DNA of 64,000 nucleotides from Actinomycetes bacterium (GTDB lineage Bacteria > Auribacterota > JAJCYG01): contig JAJCYG010000036.1 of the NCBI GenBank assembly GCA_029263055.1, positions 102,912-166,911 of the forward strand. The letters run 5' to 3'. The notes beneath the pieces are model-generated. The model saw only the letters and a program-made list of their open reading frames with translations, was not told the DNA's origin and did not search any database. The translations under genes and the position numbers were made by a program. Numbering within the stretch: the first letter of the stretch is position 1; each line of letters opens with the position of its first letter. Shown here one piece after another: positions 44,001-52,470 of this stretch.

Positions 44001-44579
44001 GTGAATCGTGCCGCTAAATTGATTAAAGAATTAGATCCGACTCGCCCAGTTGCTTTATGTAATGGCGATGTCTACTTGCTTGATGTGGTGGCTAAGTATG
44101 CACCTGAAGTGGATATTTATGGAATGAATACTTATCGTGGCCCTTATGGTTTTGGAAGATCTTTGTGGTTGGATATTAAACAAACATTTGATCGACCTGT
44201 GTTAGTGACTGAATACGGATGCCCTGCTTTTCATCCAGGTAAAAGTTTGAAAGAGGCTGAACTAGAGCAGACTGAATCCAATCGAGAGTCTTGGTTGGAT
44301 ATGGAATACAACAGCGCTGGAACAGGGATTGGAAATTCGATTGGTGGAATTCTCTTTCAGTTTACAGATGGTTGGTGGAAGTCAGGCCAACCTCCAACAT
44401 TTTCCCCTTTTATTCATGAAACCTTAGGCCAGTTTCCTGGTCCTTTTCCTGCAGGCTGGTTTTACGAAGAATGGTTTGGTATCACCGGCCAAGGCAATGG
44501 CCAACACTCACCTTTTATGCGCCAGTTGCGCGATTCCTACTTCATGTTCCAAGAACTCTGGACTAAAGACGCGCGATAA
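41067..44579 (+). CDS. Exported glycoside hydrolase with two GH2-like TIM-barrel catalytic domains (1170 aa)
   Basis: A signal peptide ends about residue 26. The first barrel (about 35-345) has the acid/base Glu157 in VLVANEPP and the nucleophile Glu249 in VVTEFGLAV, clan GH-A positions. A linker with immunoglobulin-like and other beta regions follows (about 350-560), then a mixed region (about 560-770). The second barrel (about 785-1165) has Glu952 in LGNENNYGG and Glu1049 in VLVTEYGCPAF. Both catalytic pairs are intact, so this looks like a bifunctional or duplicated enzyme acting on external glycans, of the GH2/GH-A type. Substrate cannot be read. Convergent with a minus-strand operon that includes a sugar-binding lipoprotein. 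Confidence 0.82.
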   Translation: MKKRTWFSLLCLISFLGLVWGSGSLAQEEVSPKRVEIKGDWFYVDGDRYLVKGVGYSPWRPNELPWKNPVPLDRMEADFKKIKAAGFNTLRTWTPLSPEALQLANEYSLMVIQGIYLNQSTDYKSENYLQYCIDKVKKEIRFFKDQPNVLMVLVANEPPIEKVVKSGLKVTEQFLEEIVEAAKKEAPHIPISFSNWTQLSFLDTSYADCAAFNVYMSKPVTIRSATGYLPFLRWLKSNHAEKKPMVVTEFGLAVNPSGDGGFSEFGNSLSEQSRGLIYMWRQVLASGAAGGCVFEWNDEWWKNYEVPGDENKHDDDSEEWYGLINIDNDPLGEPRPSYYALKEFNQAIVVSPNRFEDYVGKVPFSINTVESVKKVQIKIGDLDWKDLLSKEKKWWEGRWNGGANPSEKISYKIRAFDENNNIVSEKEDFFFIVKEAVEKEELKLSIAFDPPSEQIKIKKGETLTLDVTFQLLNSKGEPVPGQRIFFSFYEVLYDETLKGKRKTDAEGKVHIKYIVQQPGFLLVAAGSGFFSGERVARVADLKGIEILRTKESAVAVKLPTPDFTLANQGTQFPVNYEDFGRFEGVGTKDFEYIIRDFDGLAAAVGVGIYPDEFTIYKEPLYRSYKKSGKLDGLHWDFVAEQDKAASFLKWCIAPEDPFVKQFYAAAALMQGNVLQHAIKSFYAIVVHQPGGMGWTYFGTPWSLGKTALDRIDWMTRKYPELGIRLDGASIKIKNGFDNDVTNDEVSCNPGQFVKVDPSEVIPPKRNFKETPIIKALGGERTTLNQHETGDWELLVDGEPYMIKGITYVPVKVGNSPHEGTMEDWMLLDTNNNGKADGPYDAWVDKNLNNKQDADEPVVGDFQLMKEMGVNTVRMYHHASDKEVLKDLYENYGIRVMIGDFIGMYNVGSGAKWEDGTDYRDPQQQENMLESVRQMVLKHKDEDYVVFWVLGNENNYGGVEGDVGGKGNAALYPDAYYTFVNRAAKLIKELDPTRPVALCNGDVYLLDVVAKYAPEVDIYGMNTYRGPYGFGRSLWLDIKQTFDRPVLVTEYGCPAFHPGKSLKEAELEQTESNRESWLDMEYNSAGTGIGNSIGGILFQFTDGWWKSGQPPTFSPFIHETLGQFPGPFPAGWFYEEWFGITGQGNGQHSPFMRQLRDSYFMFQELWTKDAR

Positions 44580-44607
44580 AGGCTAATCTGCGGCGTTGCA
44601 AATAAAT

Positions 44608-45600
44608 TTAGTTTAGTGAAGTTAATTTGCGGACGATGAAGCAGTTTTCTAGTTCGGTTTGGGACTCGATTTGATCTGACTTTAAAGTCCAGACTTGGCC
44701 GCGGCGGTTAGAGTTCCAACCTCCTAGTAGAAGCTGGTCTGTGGATAGAGGGAGAATTGAGTAGACTGAAATGCAGTTTTCAATGGGCATGCCTTCATTC
44801 CACGAGCCATTGATTTTCTTCCATAAGTGAAGTGGTTTTCCTTTTCCAGCTCCTCCAGCAATTAAAGTATTATTAGTATCAATAGCTAATGTGTAAATGC
44901 CACGTGCGCCTGGAATTTCTTCATGTGTTTCCCAATCCGTTCCATTAAAAGACCAAACCATTCCTGCTTCAGCGCTACTGCCACCGATAAATAATTTACC
45001 CTCTTGGTTCTGAACAATGGAAAAAACTTCTTTAGCATTTGGAAGGTCGGTTCCTTGGTCCCATCGATTCCCATTGAATTTCCAAACACGGCCGCGTGAT
45101 TGAAAACTTAAACCGCATGTCCATGCTGTTTCGTCTGATTCAACAGTGATGTCATATAGAATGGAGCAGCGGGGGATAGCGGTTCCTTGATCCCAATCAG
45201 TTCCATTAAATCGCCAGATACCACCCGATGAAAAGTTGTTTCCAGCAGCCCACACTTTATTGTCAGGTCCTTCGGCTAAGGTGTAAATAATGGTGCAGTT
45301 ACTTAGAGGTGTGCCATCATCCCAACCTTCTGGGCCGCGCCGCCAAACAGTTCCTTCACTTCCATAGGTTCCGCCTGCCCAAAGAGTCCCATCTTTGGTT
45401 TTTAAAAGAGCAAAAATTTCAACACCTTCAGCTAGTTGTTTTTCTTCGATCCATTTATCTTGTTCAAACTTCCAAATTTTTCCATTTGGCAGTCCTCGAC
45501 CCACAGCAACAAACTGGTCAGATTGAACAGCGGCTGAACCGAAAAAAACATAAAGACCTAATCCTAAAAGTAAAAAGGGAAAAAGTTTTAATAGCTTCAT
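44608..45600 (-). CDS. Exported seven-blade beta-propeller protein
   Basis: 330 residues with a signal peptide (KLLKLFPFLLLGLGLYVFFG). Seven repeats of about 43 residues each contain a GG-x(5-8)-G-x-(V/I/L)-W pair of strands, for example LWAGGTYGSEGTVWRR, VWAAGNNFSSGGIWRF, LLLGGWNSNRRGQVWTL. This predicts a seven-blade propeller resembling WD/Kelch-like sensors. Last gene of the minus-strand operon, 4 bases after the sugar-binding lipoprotein stop, so probably a periplasmic or surface partner of it. Family not named. Confidence 0.78.
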   Translation of the reverse strand: MKLLKLFPFLLLGLGLYVFFGSAAVQSDQFVAVGRGLPNGKIWKFEQDKWIEEKQLAEGVEIFALLKTKDGTLWAGGTYGSEGTVWRRGPEGWDDGTPLSNCTIIYTLAEGPDNKVWAAGNNFSSGGIWRFNGTDWDQGTAIPRCSILYDITVESDETAWTCGLSFQSRGRVWKFNGNRWDQGTDLPNAKEVFSIVQNQEGKLFIGGSSAEAGMVWSFNGTDWETHEEIPGARGIYTLAIDTNNTLIAGGAGKGKPLHLWKKINGSWNEGMPIENCISVYSILPLSTDQLLLGGWNSNRRGQVWTLKSDQIESQTELENCFIVRKLTSLN

Positions 45601-45604
45601 GTGT

Positions 45605-46894
45605 TTAGATTTCTTCTCTTCTCAACAGTTTATCTGCTTCAGGTTTGATGTTGGCAATCGCTTCTTCAGGTGAAAGCTGACCATTGAACATTAAGTCAAA
45701 CTCAGGGCCGATCATGCTGTCATTAATACGGCGCCAGTTTTCATGAAAAGGAAAGTACCGTACATGGTCCATTGCTTTGTTGAGCATTTTTTTGTTTAAA
45801 GGTGCTCTTTCGCTCATGGCCCAAAAAGGTCCTTCAGAAATCTTTGTGTTAGCAGGTTGGGCTAATCCTTCTTCCGCCATAATTTTTTGTCCTAATCCGC
45901 CGCTCAAGCACTTGACCACTTCCCAAGCGAGTTCAGGGTGTTTGCTTGTTTTTAGAATGCAGTAACCAGAGCCACCAGTTCCAAAGGCACGCTTTCCTTT
46001 AGGACCTTTAGGGAACATAGCCACATCCCAATCAAAGCTGGTGATTTTTCTAAACACAGGAGTTTCCCAAATACCTGATCCATACATCGCTAATTTACCG
46101 GTCATGAAAAGTTGTTGTGTTCCCATGCCTAAATTACGCAACGCACTTTGACTTGGAGAGACTTTGTATTTACTGCTTAAGTCGACAATAAATTGAAGCG
46201 CATCAATGGCTTCAGGTTTGTCGAGTGAAAGGGAAGTGGGGTTTCTAACATTATTAACTAATTTCCCACCGTTTGAATAAACAAAGTTCATCCAAGCCCA
46301 AGTGTAAAAACCGTATTGAGTAATACGCCCTGATTCATCTGTCTGAGTTAGTTGCTGAGCTGTTTTGAGCATTTCAGCCCAATCCCAACTATCTTTTGGA
46401 TAAGGAATTTCTGATGCCTCAAAGAGATCTTTATTGTAGTAGACACAGGCAAAGGGAGCCACATCACGAGGAATACAATAGATTCCATCTTTCACAGAAA
46501 AACGATTCACAATTGAAGGGAAGAAATCATTGATTGAAAAATCAGGATCTTTTTCAATGAATGGTTTTAAGTTTAAAAACGCATCTTTAGTATAAAAGTC
46601 AACAAAGGTGTCTACTGTAGCGAAAACAATGTCAGGTGCCGCGCCTCCTGCAATGCGTGTTAAGATTTTGCTGATGTAAGAAGAGTAGGCTGTGTGCTCG
46701 AGTTTGACTTTGATATTTTGGTGAGTCGGTTGCCATTCTTTAATCACCTTGTTAAGAATATCAATTTCTTCTGGGGTTCCCCAAATGGACACTTTGATGG
46801 TGGTTTTTCCTGCTTCATCTCCTCTTTTACTCGAACATCCTGCTCCGAAAAGTAAAAGTGAACTTAATATAAAAGCTAAACACCGCTTAATCAT
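45605..46894 (-). CDS. Extracellular solute (sugar)-binding lipoprotein
   Basis: A 429-residue ABC-type family 1 binding protein. The lipobox is LLLFGAGC after a 17-residue signal; mature start CSSKRG. Family features are TTIKVSIWGTPEEIDILNKV, APDIVFATVDTFVDFYTKDAF, YNKDLFEA, SWDWAEMLKTAQQLT, GKLAMYGSGIWE and AWEVVKCLSG. Typical ligands are oligosaccharides. No permease or ATPase genes are adjacent. It overlaps mscS by 4 bases and has GGAGG upstream, so it is co-expressed with mscS and the propeller. Confidence 0.9.
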   Translation of the reverse strand: MIKRCLAFILSSLLLFGAGCSSKRGDEAGKTTIKVSIWGTPEEIDILNKVIKEWQPTHQNIKVKLEHTAYSSYISKILTRIAGGAAPDIVFATVDTFVDFYTKDAFLNLKPFIEKDPDFSINDFFPSIVNRFSVKDGIYCIPRDVAPFACVYYNKDLFEASEIPYPKDSWDWAEMLKTAQQLTQTDESGRITQYGFYTWAWMNFVYSNGGKLVNNVRNPTSLSLDKPEAIDALQFIVDLSSKYKVSPSQSALRNLGMGTQQLFMTGKLAMYGSGIWETPVFRKITSFDWDVAMFPKGPKGKRAFGTGGSGYCILKTSKHPELAWEVVKCLSGGLGQKIMAEEGLAQPANTKISEGPFWAMSERAPLNKKMLNKAMDHVRYFPFHENWRRINDSMIGPEFDLMFNGQLSPEEAIANIKPEADKLLRREEI

Positions 46895-47949
46895 GCTTGT
46901 TTTCCTCCGTGAGTTTGGTCTTCAAAATATTTTTTCATTGAGTTATTGTCTTCTCCAGTTCCCCAATAAAGAGTGCGATGAGGGAATGGGATTTCAATAC
47001 CGAGTTCATCAAACTTATTTTTAAGTCTTCGATTAAATTCTCGAGTTATTTCCCATTGTTTAATAGGAATGGTGCGCATCATAAACTTAATTGTGACTTG
47101 AGAATCGTCAAAACTGTCAACACCTAGCATTTCCATGTCTTTTAAAATAAGTTTTCCAAAATATTTATCCTTGCGAATTTCTGCGCCCAGTTCTTTAATT
47201 ACTTCCATAACGTGATCAACATTTTCTTTGTAGGCGACTCCGATACTAAAGAGTGCGCGTGACCATTCTTTGGTGTAGTTAATGACTGTTTTAATTTCTC
47301 CGTTTGGCACAAAAATAACTCGGCCTTGTAAATCGCGAAGTACGGTTACACGTAATGTTATTTTTTCAACTAGGCCAGCGACATCGTTGAGTTTGACCAC
47401 ATGATTAATATGATACTGGTCTTCAAATAAAATAAAGATACCTGTAATAATATCGCGAATAAGGTATTGTCCGCCAAATCCAAAAGCCAATCCTAAGATT
47501 CCCATTCCAGCAAGTATGGGAGCCACATCAATGCCGCATTCTTTAAGAATCATATAAAGAGTGCCGACAATCAATCCTACTGTTCCGAGCCAATAGCCGA
47601 GTTGAGAAAGAGTTCGCATGCGTAATGTGCGGTCACTTTCGCGGATCACATCCTCTTTGGTAATCACTTTATTGAATCTTCTGTATGCAAAACCAATGAG
47701 AAGGTAGGCTATTAAGGCGATAAGCAGAATTAGTAAAACCGTCCCTGATGTGGTGAGAAACGACTCTGTTGACCATTGAAAATTTGAGGCTTTAGCTGAA
47801 ATTTTGTCTGCTGTTGCTTTAACAGAGGCGATTTTCTCTTTAGCTGTCTGGGGTGGGTTTTCTTGTGAAAAGAGAAAAGAGGTTGAGCTAAAAAATATAA
47901 ATACTGATATTGTAAAGGTTAATGAAAAGTGTATGAGTCTTGATTTCAT
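46891..47949 (-). CDS. mscS: Small-conductance mechanosensitive channel MscS family
   Basis: A 352-residue protein with a cleavable signal (ending near SFLFSQ), a short periplasmic helix, three membrane helices and the MscS beta/alpha-beta domains. The pore helix is PILAGMGILGLAFGFGGQYLIRD with the Gly/Ala packing of MscS. It releases solutes on hypo-osmotic shock. The start is the CAT at 47947-47949 (MKSRLIHFSL) with AAAGGAAA upstream; the longer frame would overlap the promoter. First gene of the operon with the sugar-binding lipoprotein and propeller. Confidence 0.9.
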   Translation of the reverse strand: MKSRLIHFSLTFTISVFIFFSSTSFLFSQENPPQTAKEKIASVKATADKISAKASNFQWSTESFLTTSGTVLLILLIALIAYLLIGFAYRRFNKVITKEDVIRESDRTLRMRTLSQLGYWLGTVGLIVGTLYMILKECGIDVAPILAGMGILGLAFGFGGQYLIRDIITGIFILFEDQYHINHVVKLNDVAGLVEKITLRVTVLRDLQGRVIFVPNGEIKTVINYTKEWSRALFSIGVAYKENVDHVMEVIKELGAEIRKDKYFGKLILKDMEMLGVDSFDDSQVTIKFMMRTIPIKQWEITREFNRRLKNKFDELGIEIPFPHRTLYWGTGEDNNSMKKYFEDQTHGGKQA

Positions 47950-47980
47950 TCTGATTTCCTTTAGTTGATAAAGTCCTAAC

Positions 47981-48009
47981 AGAGTACTAAAAGTGGGGCT
48001 TTGAATCAA
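47981..48009 (-). promoter_or_regulatory. Promoter for the mscS operon
   Basis: Minus strand: TTGATT (48004-48009), 17-base spacer, TACTCT (47981-47986); leader about 25 bases with AAAGGAAA before the start at 47949. Confidence 0.5.
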
Positions 48010-48038
48010 AGCCTTTTGCATCTAATTTATTGGTGCTC

Positions 48039-48067
48039 TTGATCTTCTGTCGATTTAATGATAAATT
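48039..48067 (+). promoter_or_regulatory. Candidate promoter for a leaderless GGDEF mRNA
   Basis: TTGATC (48039-48044), 17-base spacer, TAAATT (48062-48067), then 7 bases to ATG 48075. No Shine-Dalgarno. Confidence 0.42.
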
Positions 48068-48074
48068 TATTACG

Positions 48075-51000
48075 ATGATACGTTTACCTTTCAAGTTCAG
48101 GAAAGGGGCCTTTTTTTTAGGTCTTTTTTTCTTTATTCTGATCTCGCTCTATATAGGGTTGAGGTGGCAATCTCAACATTTAGAGCAAGAGCGGTTTAAT
48201 CTGCTCAAACAAAAAACCGAACAACTCAATCAATCCTTTCAATCTTACAATCAGGCTGGTTTGGCCCTTATGAGAGAAATCTCTATTGGGGAGCAAGTGA
48301 TTAATCTGTTTCAAGAAAAAACCTCCCCAAAATTTGGAGAGATTCGTTTTCTTTTACAAGCGATTCAGAGTAAAAGTTCTCTTCCTGATGTCAAAATTTC
48401 TATTTTAGATACTTCTGGAAAAGTTCTTTGGGGAACGGCGAGTAAAAAGAGTATTGATCCTTCTTTAATTCGATTAGGCCTTTTTGGAGAAAAGCATCTC
48501 TTTGCCCATTCAGGGGGGTCGTTTTTTCATCAACTCTATTTAGAGGGAATTGCCCCTATCATGAAAAAGGGGAAGGTCTCAGGTTTGATTCACCTTGAGT
48601 TACCACTTGGGAAAAACTTTTTAAACTACCTTCAAGAATCTACAGATGAAGAAATTTTTATCTTTGATAAAGATCAGCTTCAAAATTCAAGCCTTTCTTC
48701 AAATCGGAATCCTGAGTATCGAAAAGATTACTTTGCTTTACTTGATCAGACTCAGGTTCAATCTAAAATCAAAACTTCTTTTTTAGAGCTTTCTGCTGAT
48801 CGAACTAAAAAAGATCTGCTTGGATTAACGCCATATGCTTCGATGGGTGTTTTGCCAATGAGGGGGCTTGGAGCCGAAGTCGTGGCTATGTTGGTGTTGG
48901 CTATTCCTGAAAAAGGGCTGACCCCTTATTTAGAATGGATGGAAAAGGGGTTTCAATGGGGTTTGTTGGGAGTTGCTCTTTATTTTTTAATTCGTTTAAT
49001 TGTTCTTTTTGCATTAAAGATCACGGTTCTTTCACCTCGAACAACGGTTTGGCTCTTTATGGGAATGGTGACTGGATTAATTGGTGTTTGGGTGGGAACC
49101 AAAGGATTGGAAGCTTATTTCGAAACGAGATTACAAAATAATAACAAAGAGATTGTGAAAGAGTTAGAAGTCGTTTTTGAAGAATACAACACGTACGTTT
49201 TAAATAGTATTGGAGATGAAAGAGAAGCGCTACAGCGGCAGACTATTCGGTTTTTACAAGGCGAGCCGATTGTAAAACCTTCTCAGTATGAGTTTGTGCA
49301 ACTTCCATTAGGCCTGAAAAGAAAATCAGTCTCTCGAGTCACGGGTTCGCATGTGCCTGTCCGCTGGAGCGGCACAGGTGTTTTTTCAAAAAAAGCAGAA
49401 GATCCTTTTTCAACGAACTTGGGTGTTTATAAAGTTCCGGTTAATCGGTTTGCTCAAAAACTTTGGTTGGTCTATTCAAGTGCTTGGGGCTATCCCAACA
49501 AGTTTGGTTCAGCCTATGGGACCAAAATCGGTTCTGTCGAGATTTATTTTGAAAACGAATCATCGATTCAGATCGATTTAGAAAACGGAGTGAATATTCA
49601 TGACCGATTCTTTCCTTTAGAGAGAAAAGAGCGGCGGCTTGGGGAATCTAAAAAGGCGTTTGAGTTTATTTCAGAAGATGATCCTTTGACTCGTTTGCAA
49701 TATGTTGAAGAGCTAGAATTTGAGATCCCTTCAATTTATGCTGATTTTAAAATTGACTATATTCTTTTTAGAGATGAGAAAACCCCTGACGTTCCTATTT
49801 TTTATTCTATTTCCTTAGGTGTTAAAAAGGTTCCAGCTTTTCCTGCGCAGAAGAGTGCTATTCAAGAAAACGAAAAAACAATTCAGCTTAAAGAACCTTA
49901 TCTATCACAGTTTAAAGATGCTTCTTGGGTTTATTACCATAATGGAAAAATTGCTGAATATTATTTTCAAGATATTAATCAATATGCTTTTGGGGGAACG
50001 CGTCCTCCTGAATATATTTTTCAAGAGGTTTTGAGAAAAGGAAAATCGTTTTTAGAGAGAACAAATGATTTTGGTTTTCCTGGGGTGGTTACTTATTGGC
50101 CTGTAAAAGAAAAAGAGTTTGATCGACCTTGGGGAATGATGGCTGTGGTTACGTCTGCTCAATCCTTAGTTCGTTTAAATCAAGTGAGTAACATTGTTCA
50201 GAGTATTCTTTTTATCTTTTTACTTTTGCTTGGAGTGGTGGCGCTTGCCAACTTTATTGTCTCATGGCGTAAGCTTCGTTTAAAATTAATTTTTTACTCT
50301 TTTCTTGTTTCATTTATTCCGCTCATGATGGTGGTTTCTTTATTGGGGTATTTGCTTTGGCAACAAGAAGAGGAAGGGGCGCAAACTCGAGTGGCTGCTT
50401 CATTAGATCAGTCTCGCACCTTTTTGTCTGATGTTAAAAAGCGTGCTGAAGATGTGGCTCTCTTTTTGAGTGATCGCCAAGATTTGCTTGATTCTGTTGA
50501 AGCTGGACAGAGTGAGAAAGTGAGTCTTCTCTTAAATGAAATTAAACTCAGCAGCTTTGCAAATTTCCCAGGTAGTTTTATTGTGGTCAAATACAGTAAA
50601 GGGGTTAAAGAGACATTGCAGTGGAGCACAGCTAATTATGCCGCTCTTCCTTATAGCTCCAAGCGGCTTTTAGAAAACTCTAAGAGTGGGCTCTTTTTTA
50701 ACCAGGTGGCTGCAGTTGTTCTTGGTTTTTCTCAAATTGGTCTTTCTGATCTTCAAGAGCAAGAAAATCAAGGGCAAATATCTGTTTATACAGGTATTCC
50801 GATTGATCAAATGTTTTTGTCTGAGATGAAACGTCGAATTGGAACCGATCTAGCTTTTTATAGTGCTGATAACTTAAGGGCAACCACCATAAAGTTTTTT
50901 GATCAAAAGTCAAAGCAACAGTTGAATCAGGTAGCAAGAAAACATTTTTCATCTTTGATGAAAGAAGGAAAAGACCAGTTTGATTCCATTCGATTTGATG

Positions 51001-52379
51001 ATCCAGAGACTGATTCAGTGTTTAAAAAGACAGCCATTGGAATTATGCCGATTAAGGATGATCAGAATAGACTTGTCGGTGTGTTATCTGCTTTTTCTGA
51101 TTCTAATCAAGCTTTTATGTCTGCTTTTTCTTCGAGAAAAGTAATTTTATTTGCGATTGTGTTTTTATTGGCTTTGGCTGGGTTGATGAGTTATATCATT
51201 TCCCGCAGTATTACAAAGCCGATTTCAATGTTATCGAATAGAGCAAAATTGATTGCTCAAGGTAGTTTGGGAACGCAGATTGATTCTTTTTCAAAAGATG
51301 AGATCGGGAATTTGACTCATTCTTTTAATGATATGAGTTTGAGTTTAAAAGAAAATCATGATCGTCTTGAACAAAAGATTGCTGATCTCATTACAATGCA
51401 AAAACTCTCTTCTAAAGTGAGTTCTGTTTTAGAAAAAGAAGAGTTAATGCATTTAATTGTGAAACTTTTTTGCGAACTTTCTCATTTTAGCAAGGGGATG
51501 TTGTTGGTGCGTGATCCTGAAACAGATCATTTTATGATTGAGAGTGGAATTGGTGTGCGCCGTACAGATATTGGGAAGGTGAAGTACCTTCCTGAAGAGA
51601 CATTAGCTGGTTTGGCTGTGCGGGAAAAGGGGATGGTTTTTATTGAAAATCATTTGGATGATCCGAGAATTCCTTCGCAAAGTATGCACCGTAAGAGCCA
51701 TGAAAAATCAATGATGGTTCTGGCTCTCCCTCTTTTGGCTAAAGGTAAGGAGTTGGGAGCTGTTGTATTAGAGCGACCCGCAGATCAAAAAGAGGGTACC
51801 CGTGTTGATGAAGTGTTGTTGATGACTTTGGCTAACCATGCTGCGATTGCATTAGAAAACGCGCACTTATATGAGATGGCGGTTGAAGATGGTTTGACAA
51901 AAGTTTTTGTGAATCGTTATTTTCAGTTTCGGTTAAAAGAAGAAGTTGAGCATGCGAAGCGTTACAAAACAAATCTCTCTTTAGTTTTTATTGATTTAGA
52001 TAGTTTTAAGCCTATTAACGATAATTACGGTCATCAAGTAGGCGATCAAATATTAGTTAAGGCAGCTCAGTTAATGAAAGAGGTTTTTCGTTCCACAGAT
52101 GTGGTCTGTCGTTATGGTGGCGATGAGTTTGCTGTGATCTTGCCTAAGACACGTAGCGAAGAAGCTGTTCTAATTTGTGAGCGTTTAAGAGAGCGGATTG
52201 AAAAATTAGATACAGCAGTGGACCCAAATATTATTTTACGTGTCACTCTTTCTATTGGTGTGGCAACTTGGTCTTCTTCTATGGATCAAGAGGCGTTGAT
52301 TAAAGCAGCAGATACGGCTCTTTATGCTTCCAAAACCGCAGGACGCAATCGCGTTTCTCTCCATGAGCAAACCGGATAG
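48075..52379 (+). CDS. Giant multi-transmembrane sensor diguanylate cyclase (1434 aa)
   Basis: A membrane sensor with hydrophobic helices at about 10-30, 295-350, 710-770 and 1020-1040, separated by large extracytoplasmic regions: one at 30-290, a beta-rich region about 355-705, and a Cache-like region about 775-1015. After the last helix come HAMP (ISRSITKPISMLSNRAKLIA onward), a GAF domain (about 1105-1265) and a GGDEF domain with intact active site VVCRYGGDEFAVILP. The inhibitory RxxD site (RSTD) lies five residues before GGDEF, so product feedback is likely. Start ATG 48075 is chosen from the promoter; a longer frame begins at 48030. Divergent from mscS. Confidence 0.88.
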   Translation: MIRLPFKFRKGAFFLGLFFFILISLYIGLRWQSQHLEQERFNLLKQKTEQLNQSFQSYNQAGLALMREISIGEQVINLFQEKTSPKFGEIRFLLQAIQSKSSLPDVKISILDTSGKVLWGTASKKSIDPSLIRLGLFGEKHLFAHSGGSFFHQLYLEGIAPIMKKGKVSGLIHLELPLGKNFLNYLQESTDEEIFIFDKDQLQNSSLSSNRNPEYRKDYFALLDQTQVQSKIKTSFLELSADRTKKDLLGLTPYASMGVLPMRGLGAEVVAMLVLAIPEKGLTPYLEWMEKGFQWGLLGVALYFLIRLIVLFALKITVLSPRTTVWLFMGMVTGLIGVWVGTKGLEAYFETRLQNNNKEIVKELEVVFEEYNTYVLNSIGDEREALQRQTIRFLQGEPIVKPSQYEFVQLPLGLKRKSVSRVTGSHVPVRWSGTGVFSKKAEDPFSTNLGVYKVPVNRFAQKLWLVYSSAWGYPNKFGSAYGTKIGSVEIYFENESSIQIDLENGVNIHDRFFPLERKERRLGESKKAFEFISEDDPLTRLQYVEELEFEIPSIYADFKIDYILFRDEKTPDVPIFYSISLGVKKVPAFPAQKSAIQENEKTIQLKEPYLSQFKDASWVYYHNGKIAEYYFQDINQYAFGGTRPPEYIFQEVLRKGKSFLERTNDFGFPGVVTYWPVKEKEFDRPWGMMAVVTSAQSLVRLNQVSNIVQSILFIFLLLLGVVALANFIVSWRKLRLKLIFYSFLVSFIPLMMVVSLLGYLLWQQEEEGAQTRVAASLDQSRTFLSDVKKRAEDVALFLSDRQDLLDSVEAGQSEKVSLLLNEIKLSSFANFPGSFIVVKYSKGVKETLQWSTANYAALPYSSKRLLENSKSGLFFNQVAAVVLGFSQIGLSDLQEQENQGQISVYTGIPIDQMFLSEMKRRIGTDLAFYSADNLRATTIKFFDQKSKQQLNQVARKHFSSLMKEGKDQFDSIRFDDPETDSVFKKTAIGIMPIKDDQNRLVGVLSAFSDSNQAFMSAFSSRKVILFAIVFLLALAGLMSYIISRSITKPISMLSNRAKLIAQGSLGTQIDSFSKDEIGNLTHSFNDMSLSLKENHDRLEQKIADLITMQKLSSKVSSVLEKEELMHLIVKLFCELSHFSKGMLLVRDPETDHFMIESGIGVRRTDIGKVKYLPEETLAGLAVREKGMVFIENHLDDPRIPSQSMHRKSHEKSMMVLALPLLAKGKELGAVVLERPADQKEGTRVDEVLLMTLANHAAIALENAHLYEMAVEDGLTKVFVNRYFQFRLKEEVEHAKRYKTNLSLVFIDLDSFKPINDNYGHQVGDQILVKAAQLMKEVFRSTDVVCRYGGDEFAVILPKTRSEEAVLICERLRERIEKLDTAVDPNIILRVTLSIGVATWSSSMDQEALIKAADTALYASKTAGRNRVSLHEQTG

Positions 52380-52401
52380 TGTGCCAAAAAAGGCGCATAC
52401 A

Positions 52402-52430
52402 TTGACCGTTTCTTTTAAATATGATATTTT
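52402..52430 (+). promoter_or_regulatory. Candidate promoter for the 501-residue exported protein
   Basis: TTGACC (52402-52407), 17-base spacer, TATTTT (52425-52430); start near 52437. Confidence 0.5.
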
Positions 52431-52470
52431 CTACTCAAGCGTTATTTAAGAATAATTCTGTTCCCAACGT

